This document shows, in pieces, positions 1 through 12,160 of a stretch of DNA of 64,000 nt. Origin of the DNA: Xenopus tropicalis. Its lineage: Eukaryota > Chordata > Amphibia > Anura > Pipidae. The DNA lies in the NCBI RefSeq assembly GCF_000004195.4, contig NC_030681.2, positions 86,367,539 to 86,431,538 on the forward strand, read 5' to 3'. The notes beneath the pieces are model-generated. The model made no database searches. It was given only the letters and a program-made list of their open reading frames with translations, and had not been told where the DNA came from. A program made the translations under genes and the position numbers. Each line of letters begins with the position of its first letter. Position 1 is the first letter of the stretch.

Positions 1-1389
1 GATGTAAAAACATATAGACATGAGCAGGCACTCAACAATCCATCATCATGAGCCAAGCAAGAAGTATATTTTATCAAGTTAACAAAACAGGCTGCTGCCT
101 GGGTGCAGGTCCAAATAATGTTGAAGGTGCTCGAGAGAGGGTCAGCACTCACAGGACTTATATAAACAAATTATTTTTCTTAAAGAGGAGACTAACGTTT
201 CGGCTAGCACTCTAGCCTTTATCAAAGTGGTGAATACAGCAAGCACAATGTCTAAAAAAGCACATAGTGGCAGGAAAAATTGGAGATGACGTTATCATAC
301 GTCACCAGAGACAGAAAATCAGAAATAAACTAATAAAAAAACTGAAAACATGCAATAAAAACAAAAAACACAAGAGAAATAATAGAAAGTACAAGCAAGT
401 AATCAAAAGGTCTAAGCAGCATCACGTTCTTAAATAGAAACAAAAGTATCAAAATTAACACGCTACTGTAGCTAGCTGTCAGGGGTGAGCCGAGAAAGTA
501 ACAAGTTTGTATCAACATAGTTCTGCTTCACATAAGCCCTGTGAGTTGAAATAGATAAGCCCACAATCAAGTAAAATAAAGTTGGATCTTGGTCAGTAAA
601 TGGAGAAATAATAGGTAATCGTACCTTGGGATGGCATGGACTGTGCAAACCGCCCATGGGACAACTCTACCCATAATATACACTAAAAAAATTTTTAAAT
701 ACACAGAATAGCCTCTTTCTATAGATCCCAAATGTATTGGCACCACCAAAATTCAAAGTGTACTCACACCAGAAGGACTCAATTCAGATGTGCCACACAT
801 TCATCATATTTCAGTGTAATGTGCAATAAGTAGAGGAGGCAATAAAGAAATCAAGGCAGGACCCAGTCTTGAAGTCTTTACTCCAACTTTGATATCACAG
901 TATACTCACAGACTGAACAGAGGGGGAGCAGCTTATCATATTACTTTTGGGAACTACAAAAAGTTGGCATGTGCAAGTATTGTCTGTTAAAACCTTTAAT
1001 AATTAAATCTGTTAAAATCATGCCTCTCTCAAATTAAATGTTACTGCAGTCTTAGCCCCGGAACGTACAAACATTTCCTAATGAATACTACGCATGTCCT
1101 AGAATGTATAGGGATCTTTGCATAGATGCGTCTTGGCATCCTCACTGATGCATTTCATGTAACCGGCTTCTTCCTCAGCAACGTGTTTCACCTAATCGGC
1201 TTAATCCAGAGCCAGTCTGACATGTCAGTGGGGTCCAGGATGGCATTCAACCACTGTGTATCTCCATTTAAGTACTAATACTGTTGTATTCTATACAACT
1301 TATTTATATGCTCTGCAAATGTGGGACCACAGTGCTATTAAATCATATTTTGCAGCCACATGGCTTACTAGGAGCACAAATGTTTTACC

Positions 1390-1824
1390 TTAAAGAGGTA
1401 GTTCACCATTAAATTAACTTTTAGTATAAAGTAGTGATATTCTGAGACAATTTACAGTTAGTATTCATTCATTACTTTTTTTTTTTTGTGGTTAAGCATT
1501 TTTGTTCAACAGCTCTCCAGTTGGGATTCCAACAGCTATTTGGTTGCTAGGATCCAGCTTCCCTAGAAACCAGGCAGTGGTATGAATAAAAGACTTGAAG
1601 ATAAATAGGAAAAGGCCTGAACAAAAAGAAAAGTAATAAAATGCAATAGTAACGATAAAACTGCAGTTTACAAAGCAATAGCTTTTGGTTGCTGGGAAGA
1701 ATGATCCCCAACTGAATGCTGGAAAAATGGGGAAGGCAAATAATTAAAAAAAATTAAAAAAATGAAGATGTCTTGACATTTTGCTAAGAATAGACTATTA
1801 CTTAAAGGTGAACCTCTCCTTTAA
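1390..1824. mobile_element. T2/Kolobok-type MITE (TTAAAGRGGTRGTTCACC ends)
   Basis: It begins TTAAAGAGGTAGTTCACCAT and ends with the inverse (GGTGAACCTCTCCTTTAA). TTAA at both ends is the expected target site of Xenopus T2/Kolobok MITEs. The interior resembles the copy at 8461-8893. It has no coding capacity. Confidence 0.75.
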
Positions 1825-2239
1825 ACCCTATAACTGCAGATTTAATTTTTTTCTCTGACCCATTAATTCCAAAATGAAAAATCATTTTATGCTGTGCCTG
1901 AGATGTAATCCAGCTCAACCCACTCTATCTGCTAAAATCCCTCCTCCTTTCTGGTTAGGCCTGCCCCTTTTAAGATCCGGGCTGCCCTGCCTAAAAAGGG
2001 CATTTGATTATGTGATCCTATTAGGGAGAACCACAGCGCTCTCAGCTCAGATTACAAAAGAAATGGGAGGAGGAGATAGGAGGGGGTCAAGAGGGGGAAG
2101 CTGCACTTTTGCACTGCCATACCTTGGAGGATTTTTCTGAGAGAAGGACATCTGACACACAAGATCATGTGTACAAAACAGAAGGAAAGAAATGTGGTGT
2201 TTCTTTTCACAAAGGACTATGTAATTCTATAAGTTTATG

Positions 2240-2302
2240 GCTGTATTTACATAGACCTTTCTGATAATGCTTACTTAGTTTTTACCTTTCCATCTCCTTT
2301 AA
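2240..2302. mobile_element. T2-type MITE right arm (truncated)
   Basis: The stretch ends TTACCTTTCCATCTCCTTTAA, nearly the same as the right arm at 9575-9640 (GTTTATGGCTGTATTTACAT onward). The left end is not recognisable, so the copy is partial or decayed. Confidence 0.65.
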
Positions 2303-2437
2303 ATTGGTAAATCTATTTTATTTGTTCATTCTTGAGAAATTGCAAACACTGCCAGGGAAGTTAGAATTTGCTAAACTGATGAACGCATGAAAATGAATGT
2401 AACTGCATCTTACAAAGCTTTCTTTTTATTCTTTCAG

Positions 2438-2506
2438 CTACTTGAAGGAAGTTTTGCTCGGGAAGTCAGCCATGAAGTCGATGGACTAATTTTTCAGCCA
2501 ATAGGA
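2438..2506 (+). CDS. rngtt: RNGTT internal exon (guanylyltransferase motif IV)
   Basis: This 69-bp exon encodes 23 residues including REVSHEVDGLIFQP, which I recognise as mRNA capping enzyme, the bifunctional triphosphatase/guanylyltransferase that caps nascent RNA polymerase II transcripts in the nucleus. DGLIF is nucleotidyltransferase motif IV, which lies in the GTP-binding cleft. By recall it corresponds to roughly residues 424-446 of the 597-residue human protein. Boundaries are clear: a pyrimidine-rich tract ending CTTTCAG at 2437 precedes it and GTAAGT starts at 2507. The exon begins and ends between codons (phase 0/0), so skipping it would keep the frame but remove motif IV. The next exon, at 22627, continues directly with KYKAGRCDD. 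Identification rests on remembered family sequence, not on a search, but the match is nearly residue for residue. Confidence 0.95.
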
Positions 2507-3562
2507 GTAAGTACTAGTCTCACTGACTCAAAATAAATTTGGGTGTATTTTGGTGGGGTATTGTGGTATGTGCAGGGGTTTAAGTGTGTAAAGAAACATT
2601 GTCCTACACCCAAAAGATATACAATGCCAAGCCAGAAGGAAAATAATTTTGAGTTAAAAAGATTCAAGAATGTTGACTTTGTGCCCTGTTCCTGGCAAGT
2701 TTGCAGTCGATTTTCATTATTTATAGTTTTTAAATACTTGCATTGCTCTTCTGCCTCTTTCCAGTTTTAAATGTGGGTAACTGACCTCAGCAGCCAAAAA
2801 CTCACTATAGTGAGGCTACAATTTTTTCATTGTTTTTTTTTTATTACTTATTTATGTAGGCCATTTCATATTCATCTTTCAATCTCTCTTTCAACCTCTC
2901 TTTCAACCTCTAAGGTAAATAAAACCGTAGTAGCAAGATCGCGGCTGAAATACTAAATTGGACAGCTGCGGAACAAAAAGCTACATAGCTAAAAAAAAAT
3001 GTAGACCAATTGTGTATTCACATGCCAATACAAAATATAAATGTCTATATGATACTAAAATTAATTTAAAGGTCAACTACATTAATGAGAGAAATAGTAG
3101 ATAGAGAAAAAACATGTGTGTTATGTCCTCTGTTAACTTTTTAGGTTAGTTTTGGTGTGATTTCATTAACATATTGGGGCCCCTAATTAAATTGGGCTAA
3201 CATTTGTCAGTTCATTGTTGCCAGTTAGGTGTATGTAGGGTTGACATCTTTTCTGGAAAAAAAATACCGGCCTTCCTATATCCTTTTTTAACTTTGTTTC
3301 CTATTATTAACATTGGCATCAATGTTGGCATCATTTTACCGGCCAGATGGCAACCTAGCTATATGATGTAATAGTAGCATGTTTCCTAAGCTGATGGACT
3401 TCTTAGCAATATGGTGTCCTGTGTTTTGGTTGTAAAGTGAAGGCTGTACTGGATTTAAAGGGAGGTGCACTATGTAGCAGGTGTATTAGAAAAGCTTTCC
3501 TAAAGTTGTGTGTAATCATACTTTTTCCAGCATCACCCATGAGTAAACCAGCTACATTCGAC

Positions 3563-4639
3563 TTAAAGGAGAACTAAAGCTTAACTAAAGACATAGGCTA
3601 TAAATGTTGTAAATTATGTTTTGTACTTCTCTACCAGCCCAAGCCAAGAAGATCTGTGCCCCCAAAGATGCCCCCAGTAGCTCCTAATTTTCTTTTCTGC
3701 TGATTCACTGCACATGCTCTGTGCTGCTGTCAGTTACTGAGTTTAGGGGCCCACTCACAATATACTGTATATATAGGATATAACTGTCACAATATAAAGC
3801 TGATTAGTTATTAACAGAGATGATTAGTGCATGGCAGCTCTGAAACCAGTGCAATTAGCATCAGAGTTTAAAGGAGAAAGAAAGGTAAAAACTAAGTACG
3901 GTAAGCTTTATCAGAAAGGTCTATGTAAATACAGCCATAAGCACTCACAGAAATGCTGCACTGACTTCTCTGAAAAAAGATTAGTTGTGTCTGTAATTCC
4001 TGTCCCACAGACAAGCAGCTTTCTGCTCTCTGCTCTTTCCTGCTCCCCCCTCCCTCAAAAATGCTAAGGACTCACATTCCCCCTTGGGAATGTGGATCTG
4101 AGCCAATCAGCAGGAAGCTGACTCATAGTCATACTAACTGAGCATGTTCAGTTCGGTCTCGGTGTCTGTGCAGGAGTGAGGCATTATGGGAAATTTCTTT
4201 ACACAGCTCAGCGTTTTTTATACCTGTTTGGTTTCAGATCTTCTGAACAGGTGAAATATGGGGAGACTTAAGGGCACAATTGAGACAACTGAAGGTATGC
4301 CTGCAGCTTGAGATTAACTCTTTATTAGCCTTTCCTTCTCCTTTAATCATCAGCCCTTTAGGATCAGCTTATATGACAGACAAACATAATTTTCTGTGCT
4401 TGATAATTTCCTCCGACCCCCTAATCTTAGCTTCTCAACAGCTGCTCAGAGCCCATTGAGCATGTGAGTGTCGCAGACACTTCTAACAGAATCCAGTATG
4501 GTCATCCCCTGTGACAACTTTAAAAACTGAATTATTACTACTATAGAGATGTTGTACGTATAGTCTGGTTCAATAAATTCATTATATAAAATATGTAATG
4601 TCTAGCCATATTCATTTTTATGGTTTAGTTCTCCTTTAA
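3563..4639. mobile_element. T2-type MITE (TTAAAGGAGAACTAAA ends) with nested MITE
   Basis: It begins TTAAAGGAGAACTAAAGCTT and ends TTTAGTTCTCCTTTAA. A second T2-type element (3868-4346) is inserted in it. Removing the insert leaves about 600 bp. The nested order shows this element is the older of the two. Confidence 0.75.
3868..4346. mobile_element. T2-type MITE (TTAAAGGAGAARGAAAGG ends), nested
   Basis: It begins TTAAAGGAGAAAGAAAGGTA and ends CCTTTCCTTCTCCTTTAA, flanked by TTAA. It belongs to the same subfamily as 6850-7635, 17785-18240 and 46652-47144. It lies inside the element at 3563-4639. Confidence 0.8.
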
Positions 4640-5844
4640 CATTAAATTAACATATGAAAATGCCTCTGAAGTGAGTTTGTTAATTGCTGACAATAATTCT
4701 TACAACATGTTGTAGATCAGTTAGAATTCTTAGAACTTGTGCATTTGTTGATGTTAATTGTTTTGCCTTTTTAAAATTCTTGTTCGATTTGTTTTCACTT
4801 TGTGAAGAAACTGTTCAGCTGCATACCAAAATTTCCCAATAGAGTGTTGAAAGTGCAACAAAACCTTGCAATTAAGTAAACAAAACTCTATTTGATGACA
4901 ATATGTCATTAATTAATATCTTCAACATACTTATCAATGCCTGCATCTGTTTTTGTTATTTTTGTTTGGATTTTTTTTTTTTACTATTTTTGCTGCTGTT
5001 CGCAATTTTGGATGTTTCATAGCAGATTATTTTAATGACAGCTTTTGCAAACAATTATTGCCTGTGTTTTAACCACTTCTTTTTGTTCAATAGGCTTAAA
5101 TTAATACCATTGAAGTTCTAATTTTATCTATTCTGTGTAGATTTAACTGACATATCATTTTTCATTCTCTTTCTCATAACTAAAATCTTTGTCCAAGATG
5201 ATGTGGCATCTGTAATGGTTCTTTATATTTACATTCTGCATTATGGTATATTTTTGTGCTTTTCTGTTCCACTGATTTTTTTTTTTTATAAACAAATAAC
5301 CCAAGTCACATCAGTGTTGTAGCTGTTATGTCTCTGAACCATACTCACAAAGTGCAGTAAATTTCAGCCCTATGTAGTGGTCAAAAGGCATTATAGCACA
5401 CTGCAGGTCAGATATAATCTTTTTATTCTTACAGACAGACAGATTTTTGTTATAGCTGAAATTTAATCTAGTCAGATCATGTAGAAAAATAAGTTCAAAA
5501 TGTGCTAAAATATTATATTAGAAAAGTGTATTTGATGACGAATGCCTCAATGTATTATCAGCATGTTCACTTATGGTGGGGATATTGGTTAAGGGAAAAG
5601 TAAATACACTAAGTTCTTGGCGCATTTGTTAAAGGGTAAGAGAAAGCCATAAAGGGTATTTAAATGAACAGTTTACAAAAAGATTCAGGACTCATAATTA
5701 CCCCAGTTATGTGGGTTTTTTTTACCTGTGGTTGCTTTCTGGTAATCTGCTATTTTTGTATTTTGCAAGTAAAGGCAATCAATGGTTTACAGCTATGGCA
5801 TCCCTCTCATTTGTAATAATAATTTCTGTGTAATAATAAAATAG

Positions 5845-6502
5845 TACAGTTACGGTATCCCTTATCCAGAAAGCTCTGAATAACGAGGAAAACATCACTT
5901 ATAATTTCAACCAAATAAGTCAAATTTTTTCCCCTTTTTACAGTGACTAGTACTTGGTCCTAACTAATCTGCATGAATCCAATTGGTTTATTTAAAGGAA
6001 CAGTAACGCCAAAAAATGAAAGTGTATAAAAGTAATTAGAATATAATGTACTGCTGCCCTGCACTGATACAACGGGGGTGTTTTCCCCAGAAACTTATAT
6101 AAATAAAGTTGCTCTGTAGCAATGGGGGCAGCCATTCAAAGGAGAAAAGGCACAGGCACATAGCAGATAACAGATAAAACACTATTGTATTCTAGAGAGG
6201 TTAACTGTTATCTGCTATGTAACCTGTGCCTTTTCTCAATTTTTTCCAGCTTGAATGGCTGCCCCCGTGGCTACACAGCAGCTTATTATATAAATTATAG
6301 TAGTGTTACTGTAGCAAATACACAACTTTTACCAGTGCAGGGCAACAGTGCATTATATTTTAATTGATTTAAAAAACTTTCATTTTTGGTGTTACTGTTC
6401 CTTTAATGCTTTAATTATGCTTAAAATATAGCGATGCAAATTACAGATATGCAGAAAACCCCAGATCTCAAGCATTCTGGATTAAAACATCCTATACCTG
6501 TA
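5845..6502. mobile_element. ACAGGTATGGGATCC-end repeat, split by a T2 MITE
   Basis: The left end reads TACAGTTACGGTATCCCTTATCC and the right end ATTCTGGATTAAAACATCCTATACCTGTA, diverged versions of the common 330-bp family. A T2-type MITE (5992-6406) is inserted in the middle, so this copy predates it. I cannot assign the family a name with confidence; the TA at each end would suit a TA-target element. Confidence 0.75.
5992..6406. mobile_element. T2-type MITE (TTAAAGGAACAGTAACRCC ends), palindromic
   Basis: It starts TTAAAGGAACAGTAACGCCA and ends TTGGTGTTACTGTTCCTTTAA. The two halves are inverted copies about a central TAGCAGATAACAGATAAA / TGTTATCTGCTA hairpin. The same subfamily occurs at 32882-33307, 34294-35154 and 45317-45741. 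Confidence 0.85.
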
Positions 6503-6849
6503 TGAATATTTTTATTATTATGATTATTTTTGAAGTGCCAACAGTGCTACATTACAGGCAAACATGCTTTGAGATTGTGATTCGAGTGCCCTGCCTGGGA
6601 GAGTTTATAATCCAGTGAATCTATTAAAAAAAAAAAATACTTGCTGCATGTTGCCTTACATCAGTATAGATGACATTAACCACAAAACTGTGATAACCAC
6701 GACAGGTTAACAAACATAGGTTGGGAGCCAGTCTTTCAGCTTCTTCTATCAAAAACCTGAAATGCACAGGGTACTTATATGTTTATCAAAGAAGCATATA
6801 TTATCTGTGGTTTATTGATTAAAATTACAGCGTTATGGACAAAGTTGTA

Positions 6850-7635
6850 TTAAAGGAGAAGGAAAGGTAAAAACTAAGTAATCTTTATCAGAAATGTCTA
6901 TGTAAATATAGCCTAAGCACTCAAAGAAAAGCTGCCTCTATCAAAAGAAACACAGGACTTCTTGTCTTCCTTTGTGTAAATATGTTCTTCAGCATCTGAC
7001 TTCCTCTCTCAGAAAAATCCTTCATTCCAGGGGCTGGAGTCTGTGCAGCTCTCTCCCTTCTCCTGCTCCTCCCTCCCATAAGAATTCACTCCCCCTCCCA
7101 TCAGAATGTGTAATATAAGCTACAAACACCTAGGGGCTGATTTACTAATCCACGAATCCGAATGGGAAAAATTTGGATTGGAAAACTAACATTTTGCGAC
7201 TTTTTCGTATTTTTGCGACTTTTTCGTAGCCGTTACGACTTGCGTGAATTGTCGCGACTTTTTCATAGCCATTACAAATTTAGTGAATTGTCGTGACTTT
7301 TTCATAGCCATTACGACTTTCGCAAATTGTCTCGACTTTTTCGTATTGAGCACTCGAAAAAGTCGCAAAATACCGATCATTACGAAAAAAACACATTCGG
7401 ACGCTTTTCGGAGGTTCGTGGATTAGTAAATGTGCCCCCTAGAGTTGCAGAACAGAAGCTACTGAGACCAAGCTAAAATGGCAGCTGCTATCTTAAGCAA
7501 ACAGATGGAGCTTCTAGGGCTTGTTTACTCAGGTATGGTAAAGCTTTCTACAGATTAAATATAGTGTTCTAGGTGGCACTAATGGGGCGAATCTATTGGC
7601 ATTAAAATGCCAAAATGCCTTTCGTTCTCCTTTAA
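6850..7635. mobile_element. T2-type MITE (TTAAAGGAGAAGGAAAGG ends) with nested Harbinger-like MITE
   Basis: It begins TTAAAGGAGAAGGAAAGGTA and ends GTTCTCCTTTAA. It resembles 46652-47144 closely in the interior (TCTTTATCAGAAA, ACACAGGA, GTTTACTCAGGTAT). An element with a 3-bp target duplication is inserted at 7133-7438. Confidence 0.8.
7133..7438. mobile_element. PIF/Harbinger-like MITE with CTA target duplication
   Basis: It starts GGGGCTGATTTACTAATCCA and ends TGGATTAGTAAATGTGCCCC, flanked by CTA at 7130-7132 and 7439-7441. The interior (about 7212-7335) consists of three degenerate 39-bp tandem units containing GCGACTTTTTCATAGCCATT. Because 39 is a multiple of three, the array leaves open frames on both strands, which are not genes. 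Superfamily is inferred from the 3-bp duplication only. Confidence 0.75.
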
Positions 7636-8460
7636 GGTAAGCACAAACCTCTAGAACTGGCATTCTTGCCATAGCACTTATTTAACCTCAGAATTAGTTG
7701 GTACACAATTATGTCAAAATATTTTTGGAAACAAAATAAAATAGCATATAATTTCCATTTTAAGAAATGGAAAAAGTGCCTCATACCATTAACCACAGGA
7801 AAGAGTCTTAATATATATAGCTTCATAGATAGAGGTTAAATAGTCAATATAGTGAATGATTTAGCATGGAATAGAATATCTTTGTAGTAAAAAGGCAGAA
7901 TCCGAGCAAGCAATTGATATGAAACTTTAGAATTTTGGGATGCTCAGAATTAGAGAAGCACCCTAAGTAAGTTTATATTAATTCATACAATACAGGCTTT
8001 GGCAGAAAAAAAAAAAAAAAAGTCTGCCTAGTTCTGGAAACTGAGATTGCCATATACTAGAATGATGTAACTAGAATAGTGCTAAGAAGGGAAGGAACAG
8101 CTCCTGATCTGAAGCATACCACATACATGGTGGTAGTATTATGGCATGGGCATGTGTTGCCAATTAAACTGTATCACTGGTGTTGATGATATGACTGTTA
8201 TGATATGACCGAAGTAGCTAGATGAATTCTAAAGTGTATACATACATGTATACTAGAGTATCTGATATATGGTCTATACTCTCTGCTGAGATTCAGCCAA
8301 ACGCTGATAAGATAACAATTGAGAACTACCCAACTAACAGTACTTGGAGAGCAACCTAGGAGCTTTTGAAGGCAAAAAAAGTGAAATATACTTCAATGAC
8401 CAAGGCAGTCACCTTACCTCAACCCAACGGTACACACATTTGACACACTGAAGACAAAAC

Positions 8461-8893
8461 TTAAAGGGGTGGTTCACCTTTAAGGTAAATTTTAGTATGT
8501 TATAGAATGGCCAGTTGGTCTTCATTTTTTTTCTGAATTATTTACTTTCCTCTTCAAATGAGGGTCACTGACTCCAAAAGACTGACAGAAAAAACTTTTG
8601 CTTTTTGAGGCTGCAATTTCATTGTTATAGTTATATTTTATTATTCAGCTTTCTATTCAGACCCACTCCTATTCATTTACCAGTTTCTAATTTGAGCCAG
8701 TGCCTGGTTACTTAGGTAATTTGCACACTGGCAACAATATACCTGTTAAAATTCCAAACTGGAGGGTTGCTGAACATAAAGCTAAATAATCAAGAACCAC
8801 AAATAATAAAACATGAAGACCAGTTACAAATTGTTTCAGAATGGCACTCTACAACATCCTAAAAGTTAATGTAAAGGTGAACAACCCTTTTAA
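8461..8893. mobile_element. T2-type MITE (TTAAAGGGGTGGTTCACC ends)
   Basis: It begins TTAAAGGGGTGGTTCACCTT and ends AAAGGTGAACAACCCTTTTAA. The interior has TTTTTGAGGCTGCAATTTCA, also seen decayed near 2810. Non-coding. Confidence 0.85.
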
Positions 8894-9162
8894 GACAGAA
8901 AGACCAGGCAAACAAGCAGCTATTGAAGACAGCTGCAGTGATGGGCTGGTACATTGCCACTAGGGAGGAAACCCTGCATTTGAATATGTCCATGGGTTCC
9001 AGACTTAAGGTAGTCATTGACTGCAAAGGCTTTGTACAAAGTATTGAATATTATTATAGTAGTTATTATGTTTGTTTATAAAACAATATTGCATGGACTG
9101 ATTGCAAACCTGAAAAGAAGCATATTTGCAATGTACTTCAATTAAAATTATTTACTGTTTCT

Positions 9163-9434
9163 TTAAAATAACCAATTCTGTGCTGCTGACTTTACTCTTC
9201 ATCTCCTCTCTCTCCTGAATCTGCATACAGGAATCCGTTCCCTGCTGGCTGGCCAGACTAGTAAGAAAACTATGAGCACTACTCTGCATTCTGAAGGGCA
9301 GGGAAGCAGAGCTGGGCTGTTTCTCAGTGAGAGTAGCCTCAATGATAAATAAGCAAATAATTAATCCTGTACGCAGCTTAAAGAGGGAGAGGAGACAAAC
9401 AGTGAAGTCAGCTGCACAGAATCAGTTATTTTAA
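9163..9434. mobile_element. Palindromic MITE-like inverted repeat
   Basis: TTAAAATAACCAATTCTGTGC at the left is answered by GCACAGAATCAGTTATTTTAA at the right, with arms of about 100 bases around a short centre. A T2-type right arm follows directly (9435-9640), so this may be an internally rearranged composite. Confidence 0.65.
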
Positions 9435-9640
9435 AGCTGGGGGAGTGAGTTCTTAGCATTCTTGAGGGATGGGGGAACAGGAGAGGGGAGAGAGCTGCAT
9501 GTCTCCGGCACAGGAATTACAGATACAAGAAATCTTTTGACAGAGAAGTCAGTGCAGCATTTCCATGAGTGTTTATGGCTGTATTTACATAGACCTTTCT
9601 GATAAAGCTTACTTAGTTTTTACCTTTCCTTCTCCTTTAA
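9435..9640. mobile_element. T2-type MITE right arm
   Basis: It ends TTTTTACCTTTCCTTCTCCTTTAA and contains the arm motif TTTATGGCTGTATTTACATA. No matching TTAAAGGAGAAGG start adjoins it; instead it abuts the palindrome at 9163-9434. Confidence 0.65.
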
Positions 9641-10177
9641 CCAATAATTTTTCAACAAAATTATTTTCTTTTGCCCATTAGAAAAGAGTAATGTGCTGAC
9701 ATGTATTCCTTCTAATCTCCTGTGTTACTTTTTACAGTGGGCTGCCATATTGTGAGCTGCTCCACAGGGACAATGTGGCCTCATTTATATATGCAGCTGC
9801 AGTGGGCAACTTGCGCTTTTTCCCCACAGTGAGGTACATCTAAAAACAACTTGTACTTGTGTGCAAATGCACTTTTTACACTTCCGCAGCACCAATCAGT
9901 GCTTCCTAATTTCTGTTCCAAATTGAGTGTGGCTACAGCTGTTGTTGTTTTCTCTGGGAAAAAAAGGTGATTTCAAAGAAGCATGATTTCTGGTTATAAA
10001 TATAAATAATTTCAAAGAAGCATGATTTCTGGTTATAAATAATATTAGAGGATGTTTTAGACACAGGGGATTTTTTTCTCCCTAGAACAGTTCAAAGAAC
10101 TATAGGGCACCCCTTCAGACTTGAGGAACTGAATGGCTCATCATTTAATGTTTTGAAGTCATATTCTAATAATGCCT

Positions 10178-10655
10178 TTAAAGGGACAGCATATACCTAA
10201 AAACCTTTTCTAAAAATGAGCACAATAAATATGATTTGTTTTAAAATTACATTCTACCTATTGTTTTAATTTAAAATAAAAAATCCATATTTTCCTACTT
10301 TTTGCCAAGCACTGATTTGAAAGATGGACTGTTTTCACTGTCTTCTCTCTTCGTTTATGCATAGGGCAATTTGTCCAGAGCTCCCTATCTACTTTTGAAC
10401 AAACATAATCCACCCTTCTCTAAGCAAGTAGCATTTGACCTGCTTTTGATCAGGGGTTTCTTAGGGGACTGATAATTAGTCTTACCAGGTCTTTTGAGGT
10501 TCTTCAGGATCAGGAAGTAAAACTGGCTTCCTATTCTTGTTTAGTGCCAAAGATATCAGGAACCATAGATATTTCTTAATTAAAACAATAGGCAAAAAGC
10601 ACAAGCCCTATTCATTAAGCTCTTGTTAAAAAGAAGTGTATACTGCCCCTTTTAA
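10178..10655. mobile_element. T2-type MITE (TTAAAGGGACAGYATA ends)
   Basis: It begins TTAAAGGGACAGCATATACC and ends GTGTATACTGCCCCTTTTAA. The interior holds an inverted AAACAATAGG / CCTATTGTTTTAATT pair. Its right TTAA (10652-10655) is also the left TTAA of the next element. Confidence 0.75.
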
Positions 10656-10900
10656 AGGAAAAGAAACACAAAAAATGTTTAAGTAAAAAATCTATTCTAC
10701 CCTGCCCCAATAATTGCCCTATCCTGCACACCATTTATTATTTTGAATGCTTTATTAGAAAATACCTGCTAAAACTTGGCTTCCGGTCATTTGAAATAGG
10801 ACGATACGGCGACGCAGGGGAAGAATCCACTATGCGACAATCAATCAATCAATCCTAGCCTTGCTTCTGTATAGCAATGATCAATCAATACTTTAAGAGT
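10652..10900. mobile_element. T2-type MITE fragment (TTAAAGGAAAAGWAACAC end)
   Basis: The left end and about 240 bp match the element at 14815-15188 (CTATTCTACCCTGCMCCAATAA, AATCAATCAATC). The right end is lost after about 10900. Confidence 0.65.
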
Positions 10901-12160
10901 AGTTTGGATTATTTTGCGATTAAGAATAGTCTCCAAGGCTGTTGTACTAATAACAAGAACAACTAATATCTATATCATTAATAATTAGGATTTACACTTA
11001 GTTTATTATCTGTATGTTTAGTTTTAAGTGAGTATATATAGGTTTGTATGTGTATGTATCTGTATATGAATGCACTGTGCTAGATTTGGAAGGGTTGACT
11101 TTTTTTTAACATAAATTAACTATAATACAGGTAAAGAGGATCTGCTTATTAGAGATGACAATTAATACCTATTAGTGGGAGAAACCAAATCAGTAGAAAT
11201 GCAAAATATCCACTGGTTTAGTGGATTTTAGAAAATAGATTTCATACCTGTAGAATGTAGATAAAGTAGAAGTAGAAGATTTGACTGTAAGGTCAATATC
11301 AAACTGCATGTAGGAATATATTCCCTGCCATTAATACAAATCAGTGCATATTAGGCAAAGCAGGCCAAATGATTCTGCATTTCAGCTTTTTATGTCTTTC
11401 CAACAAGATTGGTGTTCTGGCAATATGTCATTACGGGAATCTAGTCAGAGAAAGGGAGACCCAATAGTTTTGTTATTGACCTGAATCTGGCACCTTAATA
11501 GATATATTATTTTTAAGCACATATGGTTTTAAATTATGTGAGTGCAAAATATTCTGTTTGCTGCTATTAGCTGCAGCATAAAGCACAGGTTTCATTAGGC
11601 TAATCTGTTTACACTCAATCACTTAATAACACTTCATGGATTAAAAGAGTTACCTTTGAAAGGTTGTGTAACCATTGCAATTTCCCTTTCTTTTATAAAG
11701 CATAAACGTATTCCATTGTGCTATTCAATATGAAACAAACCTACTGGGAATTGTGACAATACAGTTAGAACATATATAACAAAGGACTGGGGGGGCCTTG
11801 GGAAATCCATACAATAGGTGCATTTTGTTTTCAGTGGGCATGGAGTCTTTGTTGGGTGCTGAAGTTCATTTTATTTCATCTTTTATTTATAGGATTAGTT
11901 CAAATTTTAAGGTCAAAAGACATCAAAGGACAATTTTAATAATGTATAGATACAATATCAAGACACGTTGGGTTTGAAGTATACAACATATCACGTTTAA
12001 ATATAAAATGCATACAGTAGTTGAATAGATACTTAATAACTATACATTTGTTACCATGATGTTTGGTCACCTAGTTGGTAATTAACAGCATGTTTACGAA
12101 AGAATTGTCTTAAAAGCATGAAGGTTTTTAAAGCAATTTGGAGATTTGGCTCAAGCCCAA

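Larger units (their letters stand above)
1..2437 (+). other. rngtt: RNGTT intron, 3' part (upstream exon outside window)
   Basis: This is intronic sequence before the first exon in the window; no upstream capping-enzyme exon was recognised. Bases 1-260 hold a repeat-like stretch containing AACGTTTCGGCTAGCAC and a TTTATCAAAG tract, resembling dispersed frog repeats I cannot name. Bases 261-1389 are AT-rich and unassigned. A T2-like MITE lies at 1390-1824 and a T2 right arm ends at 2302. Open frames here have no splice context and no recognisable product. Confidence 0.7.

Noticed and set aside
1..260. Possible 3' end of a LINE or SINE with AACGTTTCGG
   Set aside because: The motif looks like a dispersed repeat, but I see no reverse-transcriptase residues, tRNA-like promoter or tail that would support a class.
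7186..7426. Basic, repeated KKSRQFTKFVMAM-like peptide frame
   Set aside because: It comes from 39-bp tandem units in the Harbinger-like MITE; the period is a multiple of three so the frame stays open.
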